From Pacificimonas flava (GTDB lineage Bacteria; Pseudomonadota; Alphaproteobacteria; Sphingomonadales; Sphingomonadaceae), in the NCBI RefSeq assembly GCF_000342165.1, contig NZ_AMRV01000003.1:1-64000 (forward strand): DNA of 64,000 bases, given 5' to 3'. The position numbers and the translations under genes were made by a program. Below, piece after piece: positions 18,309 through 27,624 of this stretch. The notes beneath the pieces were generated by a model that ran no database searches, was not told the origin of the DNA, and saw only the letters and a program-made list of their open reading frames with translations. Each line of letters begins with the position of its first letter. The stretch's first letter is position 1.

Positions 18309-19072
18309 CGCGCGGGCAGCAACCCGATCACCGAAATCTGCCGGCCATAGGAGGGCTCGCCGCGATGGGTCGCGCGGCGGTAGGAATAATAACGCTGCGG
18401 CTGCGCATAGGTGTCCTCTCCCATCAGGTCGACGCGCCCCGCGCCCGCCGCTGCAAGGCGGGAGGCGACGAAGCCCTCCAGATCGAACTGCGCATGGCCG
18501 GCCCGTCCGTCCGCGAAGAACCGCTCATTCTCATCGTCGGCATTCAGGAAACGGCGGCGAAAGCCCTCGTCCACTTCATAGCTCGCTCTGGCGATGCACG
18601 GACCGACGGCCGCCGCAATGTCCTCTCGCCGGGCGCCGATTCGCTCCATGCCGGCGATGACCGCCTCGCAGACGCCGCCGAGCGCGCCCTTCCACCCCGC
18701 ATGCGCCGCGCCGACGACGCCCGCCTTCGCATCGCACAGCAGCACCGGCGCGCAGTCGGCGGTCAGGATCCCGATGAGGAGGCCCGGCTCGCTCGACACG
18801 ATGGCATCCGCCTCCGGCCGCTCGTCCTCCGCCGGCTCTCCGCTGGCGCGCACCACCGCCGTGCCGTGCACCTGCCGTACGGAGGCGAGGCCCGCCCCCG
18901 CGATCAGGCTGTCCGCCACGATCCGGCGGTTTTCACGGATGGACGTCAGGTCGTCGTCCGCTCCGAACCCGCATTGCAGGCTGGCCATGGCGCCCGTGGA
19001 AACGCCCCCTTCCCGCCCGAAAAAACCGTGCGGAACGGCAAGCAGGTCCGATGTCCGGCTGGGCACGCTCAT
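18305..19072 (-). CDS. pgeF: PgeF/YfiH family multicopper-type purine nucleosidase/oxidase
   Basis: A 255-residue member of the DUF152 (Cu-oxidase_4, laccase-domain) family. Metal ligands lie in [18 protein letters not shown] and [12 protein letters not shown]. The E. coli relative YfiH guards peptidoglycan composition by removing wrongly made UDP-MurNAc-L-Ser, and other members have purine nucleoside phosphorylase or deaminase activity. PgeF is therefore the family name rather than a proven function. The ATG at 19072 overlaps the aroB stop (ATGA), so the gene belongs to the aroK-aroB transcript. Confidence 0.9.
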   Translation of the reverse strand: MSVPSRTSDLLAVPHGFFGREGGVSTGAMASLQCGFGADDDLTSIRENRRIVADSLIAGAGLASVRQVHGTAVVRASGEPAEDERPEADAIVSSEPGLLIGILTADCAPVLLCDAKAGVVGAAHAGWKGALGGVCEAVIAGMERIGARREDIAAAVGPCIARASYEVDEGFRRRFLNADDENERFFADGRAGHAQFDLEGFVASRLAAAGAGRVDLMGEDTYAQPQRYYSYRRATHRGEPSYGRQISVIGLLPAR

Positions 19073-20160
19073 GCCGCGCACTCCTCGGTCAGGAAGCGTT
19101 CGACATCTTCCATGTCCGCCTCCGGATAGACGAACGCCTCGCCGATTCTGCGCATCAGGATCAGCGGCACGCGTCCCGCCGCCGCCTTCTTGTCCTGCCG
19201 CATGTGCTGCACCAGCCGCTGCGGCGAGCGCGCGCCGTCCGGAATCGTCGACGGGAGTCCCGCCGCCCGCACATGCTCCGAAATGCGCGTCGCCTCGCCC
19301 GGCGCCATCAGGCCCAAGCGCGCCGAGTAGCGCGCGGCGAGCGCCATGCCGGCGGCCACCGCCTCTCCGTGCAGCAGGCGACCCGAAAAGCCCAGTTCCG
19401 CCTCCAGCGCGTGGCCGAATGTGTGGCCGAGGTTCAGGAGCGCGCGCCGCCCCTTCGTTTCCCTTTCGTCGGCCGCGACAACGGCGGCCTTGGCGCGGCA
19501 GGATACGGCGATGGCATGGGCCTGCGCGGCATCGTCGCCGGCCAGCACCGCGGCAGCATTCGCCTCGCACCAGGCGTAGAAATCCGCGTCGCCGAGCAGG
19601 CCGTATTTCACCACCTCGGCATAGCCGGCGCGCAGTTCCCGGTCGGGCAGCGTCGCCAGCACGGCCGGGTCAATGAGAACGGCGCTCGGCTGGTGGAAGG
19701 CGCCGACCAGATTCTTGCCGGCGGCGCTGTTGATGGCGGTCTTGCCGCCGACCGAACTGTCGACCTGCGCCAGCAGCGTCGTCGGCACCTGCACGAACCG
19801 GCAGCCCCGCCGCAGGATGCTCGCCGCAAAGCCCGTCAGGTCGCCGATGACGCCGCCGCCCAGCGCAAGGATATGGTCGCCCCGCTCGACGCCGAGTTCG
19901 AGGAGGCGCTCCGTCAGGCGCTCCAGCTGCGACCAGCTCTTCGTTCGCTCCCCCGCCGGCAGCACGATGGTCTCGGCCGGCCCGCCAAGGCCGTTCAGCA
20001 GCCGCTCCAGATGCAGCGGCGCGACGATCTCGTCAGTGACGATGACCGTGGGCCGGTCGCCGGCGGGGGCCGGCACATGCTCGCCAGCCCGGTCCAGAAG
20101 CCCCGCTTCGACATGGATATCGTAACTGCCCGCCCCCAGGGCCACTTGGATGGTCTTCAC
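19069..20160 (-). CDS. aroB: 3-dehydroquinate synthase
   Basis: AroB cyclises DAHP to 3-dehydroquinate, the second step of the shikimate pathway, with NAD+ and a divalent metal. The 363-residue product has normal length and the conserved PAGERTKSW, LGGGVIGDLTGFAASILRRG, QVPTTLLAQVDSSVGGKTAIN and the metal-site region LLNLGHTFGHALE. It begins with GTG 20160, overlapping the aroK stop (GTGA), and ends in an ATGA overlap with pgeF. The three minus-strand genes thus form a tightly coupled operon. Confidence 0.97.
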   Translation of the reverse strand: MKTIQVALGAGSYDIHVEAGLLDRAGEHVPAPAGDRPTVIVTDEIVAPLHLERLLNGLGGPAETIVLPAGERTKSWSQLERLTERLLELGVERGDHILALGGGVIGDLTGFAASILRRGCRFVQVPTTLLAQVDSSVGGKTAINSAAGKNLVGAFHQPSAVLIDPAVLATLPDRELRAGYAEVVKYGLLGDADFYAWCEANAAAVLAGDDAAQAHAIAVSCRAKAAVVAADERETKGRRALLNLGHTFGHALEAELGFSGRLLHGEAVAAGMALAARYSARLGLMAPGEATRISEHVRAAGLPSTIPDGARSPQRLVQHMRQDKKAAAGRVPLILMRRIGEAFVYPEADMEDVERFLTEECAA

Positions 20161-20726
20161 AAAAGGTCCGCGTTCGTCAGCTCTGCGATGATCGCCTCGA
20201 CCGCCTCCTGCGGCGGCGCCGGCGAACTCATCACGTGGAAATGAGCCTCAGCGTAGCGCGGTGCGCGCGCCTTTGCGAGCGCGCGCATCACCGCGCCCCG
20301 GTCCTGCCCCGCAAGGAGCGGGCGCGTGTCGCGGCGCGACACCCGCTCGATCAGAACTTCGATATCCGCGTCCACCCAGATGGTGATGCCGCTCGCCAGC
20401 ATGGCCGCGCGTGTCTCATCGTCGACGAAGGCGCCCCCGCCGGTGGCGATGACCTGCCGCCGCCCCTCCATCAGGCGCGCAATGACGCGCCGCTCGCCGT
20501 CTCTGAAATGCGCCTCTCCGAAACGGGCGAAGATTTCCGAGACGGACAAGCCCGCCGCCGCCTCGATCTCCTCGTCAGCATCGACGAACGGCAGCGACAG
20601 ACGACGCGCCAGACGCCGGCCGATGGTGGACTTGCCGGCACCCATCAGGCCGACAAGCATGATCGGGGCATTTCGCGGCGGCGCGGGGGGTTTCGGAATT
20701 TTCGGTTTCGTTGCCATGGCCGGCAT
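20157..20726 (-). CDS. aroK: Shikimate kinase
   Basis: AroK phosphorylates shikimate with ATP. The product (189 residues from ATG 20726, or 186 from ATG 20717) has a proline-rich N-terminal extension, then the P-loop GLMGAGKST, the shikimate-binding DADEEIE, FRDGERRV, IATGGGAF and the lid region with RRDTRPLL. Neither start has a clear ribosome site, so the choice is open. It is the first gene of aroK-aroB-pgeF and is divergent from a small membrane ORF that starts 75 bp away. Confidence 0.95.
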   Translation of the reverse strand: MPAMATKPKIPKPPAPPRNAPIMLVGLMGAGKSTIGRRLARRLSLPFVDADEEIEAAAGLSVSEIFARFGEAHFRDGERRVIARLMEGRRQVIATGGGAFVDDETRAAMLASGITIWVDADIEVLIERVSRRDTRPLLAGQDRGAVMRALAKARAPRYAEAHFHVMSSPAPPQEAVEAIIAELTNADLL

Positions 20727-20800
20727 GGCTATACACGCCCGCTCTATCAGGGGCGACCTCGCAGGTGGCGCGGCGCCCGCTCTGTTCGTGTTTGAGGGAA

Positions 20801-20947
20801 ATGCCGTTGGGCCGAATTCTGAAATGGCTGATCATCATCCTGCTGCTCGCCGTGGTCGTGGGCGGCATCTACTTCGGCTTCAATACGCCGCCGCTGCAGC
20901 AAACTGTCGTCGAACAGCCGGTGGACCGTGAAACGCTCGGTATTTAA
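20801..20947 (+). CDS. Small single-span membrane protein
   Basis: A 48-residue ORF with one strongly hydrophobic segment (LKWLIIILLLAVVVGGIYF) followed by a short polar tail. I do not recognise it. GAGGG lies just upstream; it is rather close to ATG 20801 and better spaced for the in-frame TTG at 20807. Its last 20 bases overlap the start of the large secreted protein gene in another frame. The position, the ribosome site and the clean membrane segment argue for a real gene. Confidence 0.5.
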   Translation: MPLGRILKWLIIILLLAVVVGGIYFGFNTPPLQQTVVEQPVDRETLGI

Positions 20948-22742
20948 GGCCGCTCTTCTTCTCGGCGGTTCCTGTCTGCTGGCTTCGGCCGCGCTGACGC
21001 AGGATGCGCCGGAAAGTCTGCTGCCCGACATTTTCGGCCCCAGTGAGCCGGCGCCGCCGCGTGAGGTGCAGCCAGCCATTCCGAACGATCCCGGCGAAGC
21101 GACGGATGACACCGACGAGCCGGAGCGCCAGGAAGACGCTGACGAGACCGGCGAGGAGGAAGCCGAGCCGGCGCAGCCTTCTCCTGCCGCTGAGCGGGAC
21201 GATCCGCTGGCCAGCGAGCGCACCTATGCGGACTTTCGTCTGACCGGTCCGCTGACACCGGCGCGTGGCGGCTATGGCAGCCGCGTGTTCGCCGGATCGA
21301 ACGGAGCGATGTTCGCGGCATGGATGAACAGGATCGACACGCCGCTGGCATCGCGCTGGGCCCATATCGTCCTCCGCCGCGCGCTTCTCTCGCGTGCACC
21401 CACGCCGCCGAACATTCGTCCGGCCGATTGGGTCGCAGCGCGTGTCCTGATGCTGACCCGCATGGGAGAGGCGGACGGCGCGAAGCTGCTGCTGCAGGGA
21501 CTGCCGCTCGACGGTTACACGCCGCGGCTCTACGCCGTCGCCAGCCAGGCGCACCTCGCCGCGGCGGACATTCCGGCACTCTGCCCGCTGGCGCCGACGG
21601 CGCGGGCCATTTCGAACGACAATTTCTGGCGCCTCGCCGTTGCGATCTGCGCAGGCCTCGACGGCGATGACGAAACCGCCGTGACGCTGTTCAACCGGCT
21701 GCGGCGCGAGGACGCGGTGTCCGCGCTCGATCTGTTGCTTGCGGAGCGTCTGACCGGACTTGCCGGCGGCGCCGATCGAGCCGCAAATGTCGATTGGGAC
21801 CAGACCGAGCGGCTGAATGCCTATTCGTTCGGCATGGCGACCGCTGGCGGCGTCGAGATCCCGGAGGATCTGTGGGACGCCGCCTCTCCGGCCGTGCACG
21901 GCTGGGCCTTTCGGGCCGGCGATGCGCCGCTCGAGCAGCGTGCAGCCTCCGCGAAGATCGCCGCCGCGACGGGAATCGTGTCCGCGCGCGAACTGGGGGC
22001 CCTCGCCAGCTTGCGGGCGGATCGGGCCGGCGCGGACGAGGTGCCGCAGGATGCCGTTCGGCTTCGCGCTGCCTATGCCGGACGCACGCCGCAGGAGCGA
22101 TTGAGCGCCATCGAGGATCTGGTCGAGGAGGGCGACAACGCCGGCGAGCGTTATGCTGCGCTTCTCCTTGTCGCGCCGGCCGCCGCCACGCTCGAACCGA
22201 GCGCGGATCTGGCGGAATCCGCGCCCATGCTGATCGAGGCGATGCTGGCGGCCGGCCGCACGCGCGCCGCGCTGTCGTGGTGGCCCGTGCTGGTAAACGC
22301 CAGCGAGGACGTCCGGATGCGCGCCTGGCCGATGCTGGTCCTGGCCGACCAGACCGGGAATGTCCCGCTCTCCCCCGGCCTGGCCCGCGCGGCCTACAAG
22401 ATCATGGCCGCGGATACGAGCGAATCGGCCGCTGCTGGTCGCATGAGCTGGCTGATCGGCGGACTGGCGGGTCTCGGCCGCATCGGCGGCAACCAGTGGG
22501 ACAGCTTCTTCGAGGATTTCCCGGTGGGCCGCCGCAGCGACGTGCACACCCGCGCGCTCGCCCTTGCCGGGCAGCGGGGCCGCAAGGGAGAGGTGGCGGT
22601 TCTGGCCGCTCTGGGTCTGCAAGCACCCTGGGACAAGGTCAGACCGCACGACATCGCGCCCATCCTGTCCGCGTTCGACGGGGCCGGTCTGGGCGTCGAG
22701 GCCCGCCTGCTGGCGGTCGAGGCGTTCACGCGGACTGGCTGA
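20928..22742 (+). CDS. Large secreted alpha-helical protein of unknown function
   Basis: A 604-residue protein that I cannot assign to a family. It has an N-terminal signal sequence (KAALLLGGSCLLASAALTQD), an acidic low-complexity linker rich in Asp, Glu and Pro at about 30-85, and then a long alanine- and leucine-rich part. The regular helical pattern (ARVLMLTRMGEADGAKLLLQG, ALALAGQRGRKGEVAVLAALG, and others) suggests TPR-like or other solenoid repeats. The GTG at 20928 lies within the small membrane ORF upstream, and xerD starts 17 bp after the stop. It is presumably periplasmic. Confidence 0.8.
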   Translation: MKRSVFKAALLLGGSCLLASAALTQDAPESLLPDIFGPSEPAPPREVQPAIPNDPGEATDDTDEPERQEDADETGEEEAEPAQPSPAAERDDPLASERTYADFRLTGPLTPARGGYGSRVFAGSNGAMFAAWMNRIDTPLASRWAHIVLRRALLSRAPTPPNIRPADWVAARVLMLTRMGEADGAKLLLQGLPLDGYTPRLYAVASQAHLAAADIPALCPLAPTARAISNDNFWRLAVAICAGLDGDDETAVTLFNRLRREDAVSALDLLLAERLTGLAGGADRAANVDWDQTERLNAYSFGMATAGGVEIPEDLWDAASPAVHGWAFRAGDAPLEQRAASAKIAAATGIVSARELGALASLRADRAGADEVPQDAVRLRAAYAGRTPQERLSAIEDLVEEGDNAGERYAALLLVAPAAATLEPSADLAESAPMLIEAMLAAGRTRAALSWWPVLVNASEDVRMRAWPMLVLADQTGNVPLSPGLARAAYKIMAADTSESAAAGRMSWLIGGLAGLGRIGGNQWDSFFEDFPVGRRSDVHTRALALAGQRGRKGEVAVLAALGLQAPWDKVRPHDIAPILSAFDGAGLGVEARLLAVEAFTRTG

Positions 22743-22758
22743 CGGCGCCATCCCCTCC

Positions 22759-23688
22759 ATGACCGGCGACAGGTCTCCAACGACGGCGGATCGCAGCGAT
22801 GCCGAGACCATCGGCCTGTTCCTCGACATGATGCAGGCGGAGCGCGGGGCAGCGGCGAACACCATCGCCGCCTATCGCCGCGATCTGGAGCAGGCGAGCG
22901 CGGCCCTTGGCGGCACGCTCTCCCATGCAAGTGAAGCGGACCTGGAGGCGCTGCCACGCCAATGGGCGGATATTCGCCCCTCCAGCCTGTCCCGCAAATT
23001 GTCCGCCGTCCGCCGCTTCTTCACCTTCCTGCAAGCCGACGGCGTGCGCAGCGACAATCCCGCATCCCAGATCAGATCGCCGGCGCGCGGTCGTCCACTG
23101 CCGAAGCTCTTGGCCCCTGCCGAGGTGGAAGCGCTCCTGGAAACAGTGGAAGCGCGGATGGCGGCTGGACGGCGCGGCGCGCTGAGAGATCGCGCCCTCA
23201 TCGAACTGCTTTACGGCTCCGGACTGCGAGCGAGCGAACTCGTGTCCCTGCCCCGCAGCGCCATCGGCGCCGACAAGCCCTTCGCCGTTCTGAAGGGAAA
23301 GGGAGGCAAGGAGCGGCTGGTTCCCATCGGCAGCCGCGCTTCCGAGGCTGCGCTTGCCTGGACGGCGGCCTCTTCAGCGGAGTCTCCGTACCTTTTCCCC
23401 TCGGGCCGTTCGCATTTGACACGCGTCCGTCTGTTCCAGATTGTGAAAGCACTCGCAGCGGAGGCGGGGATCGATCCCGTGCGGGTCAGTCCGCATGTGC
23501 TGCGTCATGCCTTTGCCACCCACCTGCTGGCCGGTGGGGCCGATCTGCGCGCGCTGCAGGCCATGCTGGGCCACGCCGACATCTCGACCACGCAAATCTA
23601 TACGCACGTCGATACGGCCGCGCTGGTAACGCTGGTGAACGAACGGCATCCGCTGGGACGTGGCCGCCGAACTGCGGGCGCCGATTGA
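22759..23688 (+). CDS. xerD: Tyrosine recombinase XerD
   Basis: XerD acts with XerC at dif to resolve chromosome dimers at division. The 309-residue protein has the N-terminal SAM-like domain (to about 110) and a catalytic domain with Arg157 (GSGLRASEL), His246 and Arg249 (HVLRHAFATH), His272 and the nucleophile Tyr281 (LGHADISTTQIYTHV). The ending NERHPLG and the STTQIYTHV signature fit XerD rather than XerC. There are no integrase-associated features such as an att site or tRNA nearby, so this is the housekeeping enzyme and not a mobile element. Confidence 0.9.
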   Translation: MTGDRSPTTADRSDAETIGLFLDMMQAERGAAANTIAAYRRDLEQASAALGGTLSHASEADLEALPRQWADIRPSSLSRKLSAVRRFFTFLQADGVRSDNPASQIRSPARGRPLPKLLAPAEVEALLETVEARMAAGRRGALRDRALIELLYGSGLRASELVSLPRSAIGADKPFAVLKGKGGKERLVPIGSRASEAALAWTAASSAESPYLFPSGRSHLTRVRLFQIVKALAAEAGIDPVRVSPHVLRHAFATHLLAGGADLRALQAMLGHADISTTQIYTHVDTAALVTLVNERHPLGRGRRTAGAD

Positions 23689-23722
23689 CCAGAACGCAGC
23701 AGCACTTTAGCGCCCCATTCCC

Positions 23723-24673
23723 ATGGTAAGCTTTCTCGAATTTGAAAAACCCATCGCCGCGCTGCAGGAGCAGATCGATCGGCTCGACGAAGGGGCAAAG
23801 GGCGGTCCCGTCGATATCGGACAGGAATCGCGCAAACTGCGCGAAAAGGTCGAGGCGCAGCTGCGCAGCATCTACGCCAACCTGACGCCCTGGCAGAAGG
23901 CGCAGGTCGCCCGTCACCCGGAACGCCCGCATTTCAGCGACATCGCCGCGCAGCTGTTCACGGATTTCGAGCCGCTGGCCGGGGATCGCTATTTTGCGGA
24001 AGACGCAGCGATCATCGGCGGCATGGCCCGCTTCGACGGGCGGCCGGTCATGATCATCGGTCACGAAAAGGGCCGCGACACGGCAAGCCGCCTGAAGCAC
24101 AATTTCGGCATGGGCAAGCCGGAGGGGTATCGCAAGGCGGTAAGGCTGATGGAAATGGCCGACCGCTTCGGCCTTCCCGTCCTCACCTTCGTCGATACGG
24201 CCGGCGCGTTTCCGGGCATCGAGGCGGAGGAGCGCGGCGCGGCCGAGGCTCTGGCGCGTGGCACGGCCGCCTGCCTGAAACTGCGCGTCCCCATGATTGC
24301 CACCATTACCGGCGAGGGCGGATCGGGTGGGGCGCTTGCGCTGGCTGCCGCGAACCGCGTGCTGATGCTGGAACATAGTTTCTACGCCGTCATCTCGCCG
24401 GAGGGCTGCGCCTCTATCCTGTGGCGTTCTGGCGAGAACGCGCCCGATGCCGCGCAGGCCATGCGAATAAGCGCGCAGGACCTGAAGCGGCTCGGCCTGA
24501 TCGATAAAATCGTGCCGGAACCTCTTGGCGGCGCGCATCGCGATCCGAAGGCCGCCATCGAGGCGACCGGCCGTGCCATCGAGAAAGAGCTGAAGCAGCT
24601 TTCCACGATGGAGCCGGATGCGCTGAAGCGGCAGCGGCGGGAGAAATATCTTGCCATGGAACGCCCGGCCTGA
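23723..24673 (+). CDS. accA: Acetyl-CoA carboxylase carboxyltransferase subunit alpha
   Basis: AccA forms, with AccD, the carboxyltransferase that makes malonyl-CoA for fatty-acid synthesis. The 316-residue product has the usual length. It begins FLEFEKPIAALQEQIDRL and carries WQKAQVARHPERP, IGHEKGRDT, NFGMGKPEGYRKA, the oxyanion-hole region FVDTAGAFPGIEAEERG and GEGGSGGALALA. The ATG at 23723 has no strong ribosome site. It lies 34 bp after xerD, and the prolyl-hydroxylase-like gene follows 42 bp on. Confidence 0.97.
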   Translation: MVSFLEFEKPIAALQEQIDRLDEGAKGGPVDIGQESRKLREKVEAQLRSIYANLTPWQKAQVARHPERPHFSDIAAQLFTDFEPLAGDRYFAEDAAIIGGMARFDGRPVMIIGHEKGRDTASRLKHNFGMGKPEGYRKAVRLMEMADRFGLPVLTFVDTAGAFPGIEAEERGAAEALARGTAACLKLRVPMIATITGEGGSGGALALAAANRVLMLEHSFYAVISPEGCASILWRSGENAPDAAQAMRISAQDLKRLGLIDKIVPEPLGGAHRDPKAAIEATGRAIEKELKQLSTMEPDALKRQRREKYLAMERPA

Positions 24674-24715
24674 TCGCCCGCCGCGCCCAAACCCGGACAG
24701 GATGCGGAGCGAATC

Positions 24716-25399
24716 ATGACTGTCTATCAGCCGAAAACCCCGTTCTCGAAACAGCGATCGACGGCGCGCGCCAGAATCGGTGAGCAGGTTTGGGACCGGC
24801 TGAAATCCGTGCCCGGCCTGAAGATCGTGGAGGAAGAGCGCGCCCGGATCGCCCTTGTCGACAATTATCTAGACGACCTGACCTGTCAGGAGCTCTGCTG
24901 GCGCATCGACGCCGAGAATCAGCGGTCCGAGGCCTATACCGAGGGCGGCATCGATGAGCGCCGGACGAGCTACAGCTGCAATTTCGACCGCTGGGAGCCG
25001 TTCGTGGAGCGGATCGACAGCGGCATCGCCGATCTTTTGGGGCTGCGCCACGAACAGGGGGAGACGATGCAGGGCCAGCGCTACGAGCCCGGGCAGTTCT
25101 TCCGCCCGCACCCGGATTTCTTCCTGATCGACGAACCGCACTGGGACGGCGTTCTGGCGTCGGGCGGTCAACGAACCTGGACAGCCATGGTCTTTCTCGA
25201 TGCGCCCCTGTCAGGCGGCGCAACGCGCTTCGTCGAGCTGGGCATGGAGATTCGCCCCAAACCGGGCCGTCTTCTCGTCTGGAACAACATGGCGCCGGAT
25301 GGGGCGCCGAACCCGAACACCTTTCACGAGGGCAGCGACGTGGTGATGGGCCGCAAGCACATCATCACCAAATGGTTTCGCGAAAACGACTGGATCTAG
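24716..25399 (+). CDS. Prolyl-4-hydroxylase-like 2OG-Fe(II) oxygenase
   Basis: A 227-residue non-haem iron, 2-oxoglutarate oxygenase of the P4H alpha-subunit domain type. The iron triad is His132-x-Asp134 (FRPHPDF) and His204 (NTFHEG), and the 2OG-binding Lys214 sits ten residues after the last histidine, as in collagen P4H. The conserved YEPGQFFRPHPD and WTAMVFLDAPLSGGATRF blocks support this. It probably hydroxylates a prolyl or similar residue in an unknown protein. There is no signal peptide, so it should be cytosolic. GGAG lies 7 nt before ATG 24716. Confidence 0.88.
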   Translation: MTVYQPKTPFSKQRSTARARIGEQVWDRLKSVPGLKIVEEERARIALVDNYLDDLTCQELCWRIDAENQRSEAYTEGGIDERRTSYSCNFDRWEPFVERIDSGIADLLGLRHEQGETMQGQRYEPGQFFRPHPDFFLIDEPHWDGVLASGGQRTWTAMVFLDAPLSGGATRFVELGMEIRPKPGRLLVWNNMAPDGAPNPNTFHEGSDVVMGRKHIITKWFRENDWI

Positions 25400-25437
25400 T
25401 TGCAGACGATCCAGCCTGTTCGCGCGGGCGGTTTCGA

Positions 25438-25707
25438 TTAGGAACGCTCCTCCTCGTCCGGCGTCGCAATCATGCCGAGCGCGGCCATATAGGTGTCGAG
25501 AAGCGCCTCCTGCTCCTGCCGGTCGTTTCGGTCCATCGCCCGCAGCCGCACGACTGTGCGCATGGTCTTCACATCGAACCCTTCTGACTTCGCCTCGCCA
25601 TAGACCAGCTTGATATCGTCGGCGATCGCCTTTTTTTCCTCTTCCAGGCGCTCGATACGCTCGATGAACAGACGCAGTTGCTCGGACGAATGGGTGGCGT
25701 CGGCCAT
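25438..25707 (-). CDS. gapR: Nucleoid-associated protein GapR (DUF2312)
   Basis: GapR is an essential alphaproteobacterial DNA-clamp protein that binds overtwisted, AT-rich DNA ahead of polymerases and aids topoisomerase action and cell-cycle progression. The 89-residue product matches DUF2312 throughout: [20 protein letters not shown], then [20 protein letters not shown] (the coiled-coil and DNA-binding part), [11 protein letters not shown], and a final helix. The ATG at 25707 has GAGGAG about 6 nt upstream. It lies downstream of a DUF1244 gene on the same strand, 68 bp away. Confidence 0.95.
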   Translation of the reverse strand: MADATHSSEQLRLFIERIERLEEEKKAIADDIKLVYGEAKSEGFDVKTMRTVVRLRAMDRNDRQEQEALLDTYMAALGMIATPDEEERS

Positions 25708-25775
25708 GGGTTCTCCTCAGGGGGATTCGGGTAGCGGAAGCGAAGGCTCCGGCGATGCTGGCGCAGGTAGACCGC

Positions 25776-26087
25776 TCAGGCGTTTTTCGCAACGCTCTCG
25801 TTCATGCGCTGGACCTGTTCGTCGCTGGCGGAGGCTTGATACCGCTCTTTCCATTCGGCCTGCGGCATGCCGTAGACCGCCTCTCGCGCCTCGTCCTTCG
25901 TCATCTCGATATTGCGGGCCTCTGCCGCTTCCCGATACCAGTCGCCGAGGCAGTTACGGCAAAAGCCGCCATATCCCATCAGATCGATGTTCTGAACGTC
26001 GGTGCGGTGCCGCAGATGCGAGACCAGTCGGCGGAACGCCGCGGCTTCCAGTTCAGTCCGGGCTTTGTCGTCGAGATCGGCGGCCAT
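25776..26087 (-). CDS. DUF1244 domain protein
   Basis: A 103-residue small soluble protein. The DUF1244 core runs from about residue 18 to 60, with FRRLVSHLRHRTDVQNIDLM and GFCRNCLGDWYREAA, including the conserved C-R-N-C. No function is established for the family; the two cysteines could bind metal or act in redox chemistry, which is speculation. The gene is divergent from pyk and upstream of gapR on the same strand, and all three could share a control region at 26088-26172. Confidence 0.9.
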   Translation of the reverse strand: MAADLDDKARTELEAAAFRRLVSHLRHRTDVQNIDLMGYGGFCRNCLGDWYREAAEARNIEMTKDEAREAVYGMPQAEWKERYQASASDEQVQRMNESVAKNA

Positions 26088-26172
26088 AGGAAATCCTTCA
26101 CTTGCACTTTGCTAAACCCATGCCCAAGCGAGGGGCTCGCAATCACGGGTATCAAACGGCGGAGCAGCGAAG

Positions 26173-27624
26173 TTGAGGATTGAACCGCGCAGGCGCAAGG
26201 TCAGGATTTTGGCAACCCTCGGTCCGGCGTCGAACGGACCGGAGGCCATCGAGGCGCTGTACCGCGCCGGCGCCGATGCCTTTCGCGTCAACATGAGCCA
26301 TGGGGAGCACGATCTGCACCGCGCGGTCATCGGCCATATCCGCGCGCTCGAGCAGAAGCTCGGCCGGCCGATGACGATCCTCGCGGATCTGCAGGGTCCG
26401 AAGATTCGCATCGGCACCTTTGCCTCCGGCCCGATCCGCCTGAAGGAGGGCGACCATTTCACGCTTGATCGCGACGAGACACCGGGAGACGGCGAACGGG
26501 TCAACCTGCCGCATCCGGAGGTCTTCGCCGCCGTCGAGCCCGGGCAGCGCCTGCTTCTGAACGACGGCAAGCTGTCGCTTCGTGTGGACTCCGTCACCGA
26601 GACGCGGATCGGCACGACAGTCCTGAACGATGGCGAGCTGAACGACCGCAAGGGCGTGAACGTGCCCGATGCCGTCATTCCGCTGCCGGCGCTGACGGAA
26701 AAGGATCGGCGCGACCTCGACTTCGCGCTCGACCAGAATGTCGACTGGATCGCGCTCAGTTTCGTCCAGCGTCCGGACGACGTGGCCGAGGCGAAGAAGC
26801 TGATCGCCGGCCGGGCTGCGCTGATGGCGAAGATCGAGAAGCCGCGCGCGCTCGACACGCTGGGCGAGATTCTCGAACTGTCCGACGCCCTGATGGTCGC
26901 GCGCGGCGACCTTGGTGTCGAACTGCCGCCGCAAAAGGTGCCCCGCGTGCAGAAGGAGATCGTCGAGCTGGCGCGCGAAGCTGGTAAGCCGGTGGTGGTC
27001 GCCACGCAGATGCTCGATTCCATGGTCGCGAATCCGGCGCCCACCCGGGCGGAGGTCAGCGACGTCGCAAACACGATCTACGAGGGCGTCGACACGATCA
27101 TGCTGTCGGCCGAAACCGCAGCCGGTGACTATCCGGTCGAGGCCGTGCGAATGATGAACGCCATCGCGCTGGAGGCGGAGGCCGATCCGCAATATGCGCG
27201 GCATATTCATTTCACGGAGACCGCCCCGCAGCCGACGACGGCCGATGCCATTTCCTCGGCGACCGGTTCCGTTCTGAGGACGGTCAGTTGTGCGCTCGCC
27301 GCCTGCTTCACAAGTTCAGGCTCCACGGCGCGGCGCGCCAGCCGGGAACGACTGCCTGTGCCGCTCCTGGTCCTCACCCCCTCACGCGAGACAGCCCGCC
27401 GTATCGGCATTCTGTGGGGAGTCCACGCCGTTCACACGCGCGATGTTTCCGATTTCGAGGAAATGGTCGGCAAGGCCCGGCGCATGGCGCTTCGCACGCA
27501 GCTGGCGGCAAGCGGTGACCGCATGGTCGTCATGGCCGGCGTTCCGTTCGGTACGCCGGGCAGCACCAATGTTCTTCACATCACCCGCATTCGCGGCGAC
27601 GAGCTAGAGCGTCACACGTCCTGA
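26173..27624 (+). CDS. pyk: Pyruvate kinase
   Basis: Pyruvate kinase makes pyruvate and ATP from phosphoenolpyruvate. The 483-residue product has KVRILATLGPAS at the N-terminus, FRVNMSHG, ADLQGPKIRIG, a B-domain, the active-site lysine in LMAKIEKPRA, VARGDLGVELP, and ATQMLDSMVANPAPTRAEVSD with the monovalent-cation loop. The start is TTG 26173, 8 nt after GGAG; no ATG lies near. The 3' end overlaps the convergent HAD gene by 21 bp. Confidence 0.96.
   Translation: MRIEPRRRKVRILATLGPASNGPEAIEALYRAGADAFRVNMSHGEHDLHRAVIGHIRALEQKLGRPMTILADLQGPKIRIGTFASGPIRLKEGDHFTLDRDETPGDGERVNLPHPEVFAAVEPGQRLLLNDGKLSLRVDSVTETRIGTTVLNDGELNDRKGVNVPDAVIPLPALTEKDRRDLDFALDQNVDWIALSFVQRPDDVAEAKKLIAGRAALMAKIEKPRALDTLGEILELSDALMVARGDLGVELPPQKVPRVQKEIVELAREAGKPVVVATQMLDSMVANPAPTRAEVSDVANTIYEGVDTIMLSAETAAGDYPVEAVRMMNAIALEAEADPQYARHIHFTETAPQPTTADAISSATGSVLRTVSCALAACFTSSGSTARRASRERLPVPLLVLTPSRETARRIGILWGVHAVHTRDVSDFEEMVGKARRMALRTQLAASGDRMVVMAGVPFGTPGSTNVLHITRIRGDELERHTS

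Noticed and set aside
18305-19570. A longer pgeF with an extra N-terminal part, or a methyltransferase remnant in that frame
   Set aside because: The extension lies within aroB in another frame and has no family match; pgeF starts at 19072 in an ATGA overlap.
22759-23688. Tyrosine recombinase as sign of an integrated element
   Set aside because: The sequence is that of housekeeping XerD, its neighbours are core genes, and there is no att repeat or tRNA.
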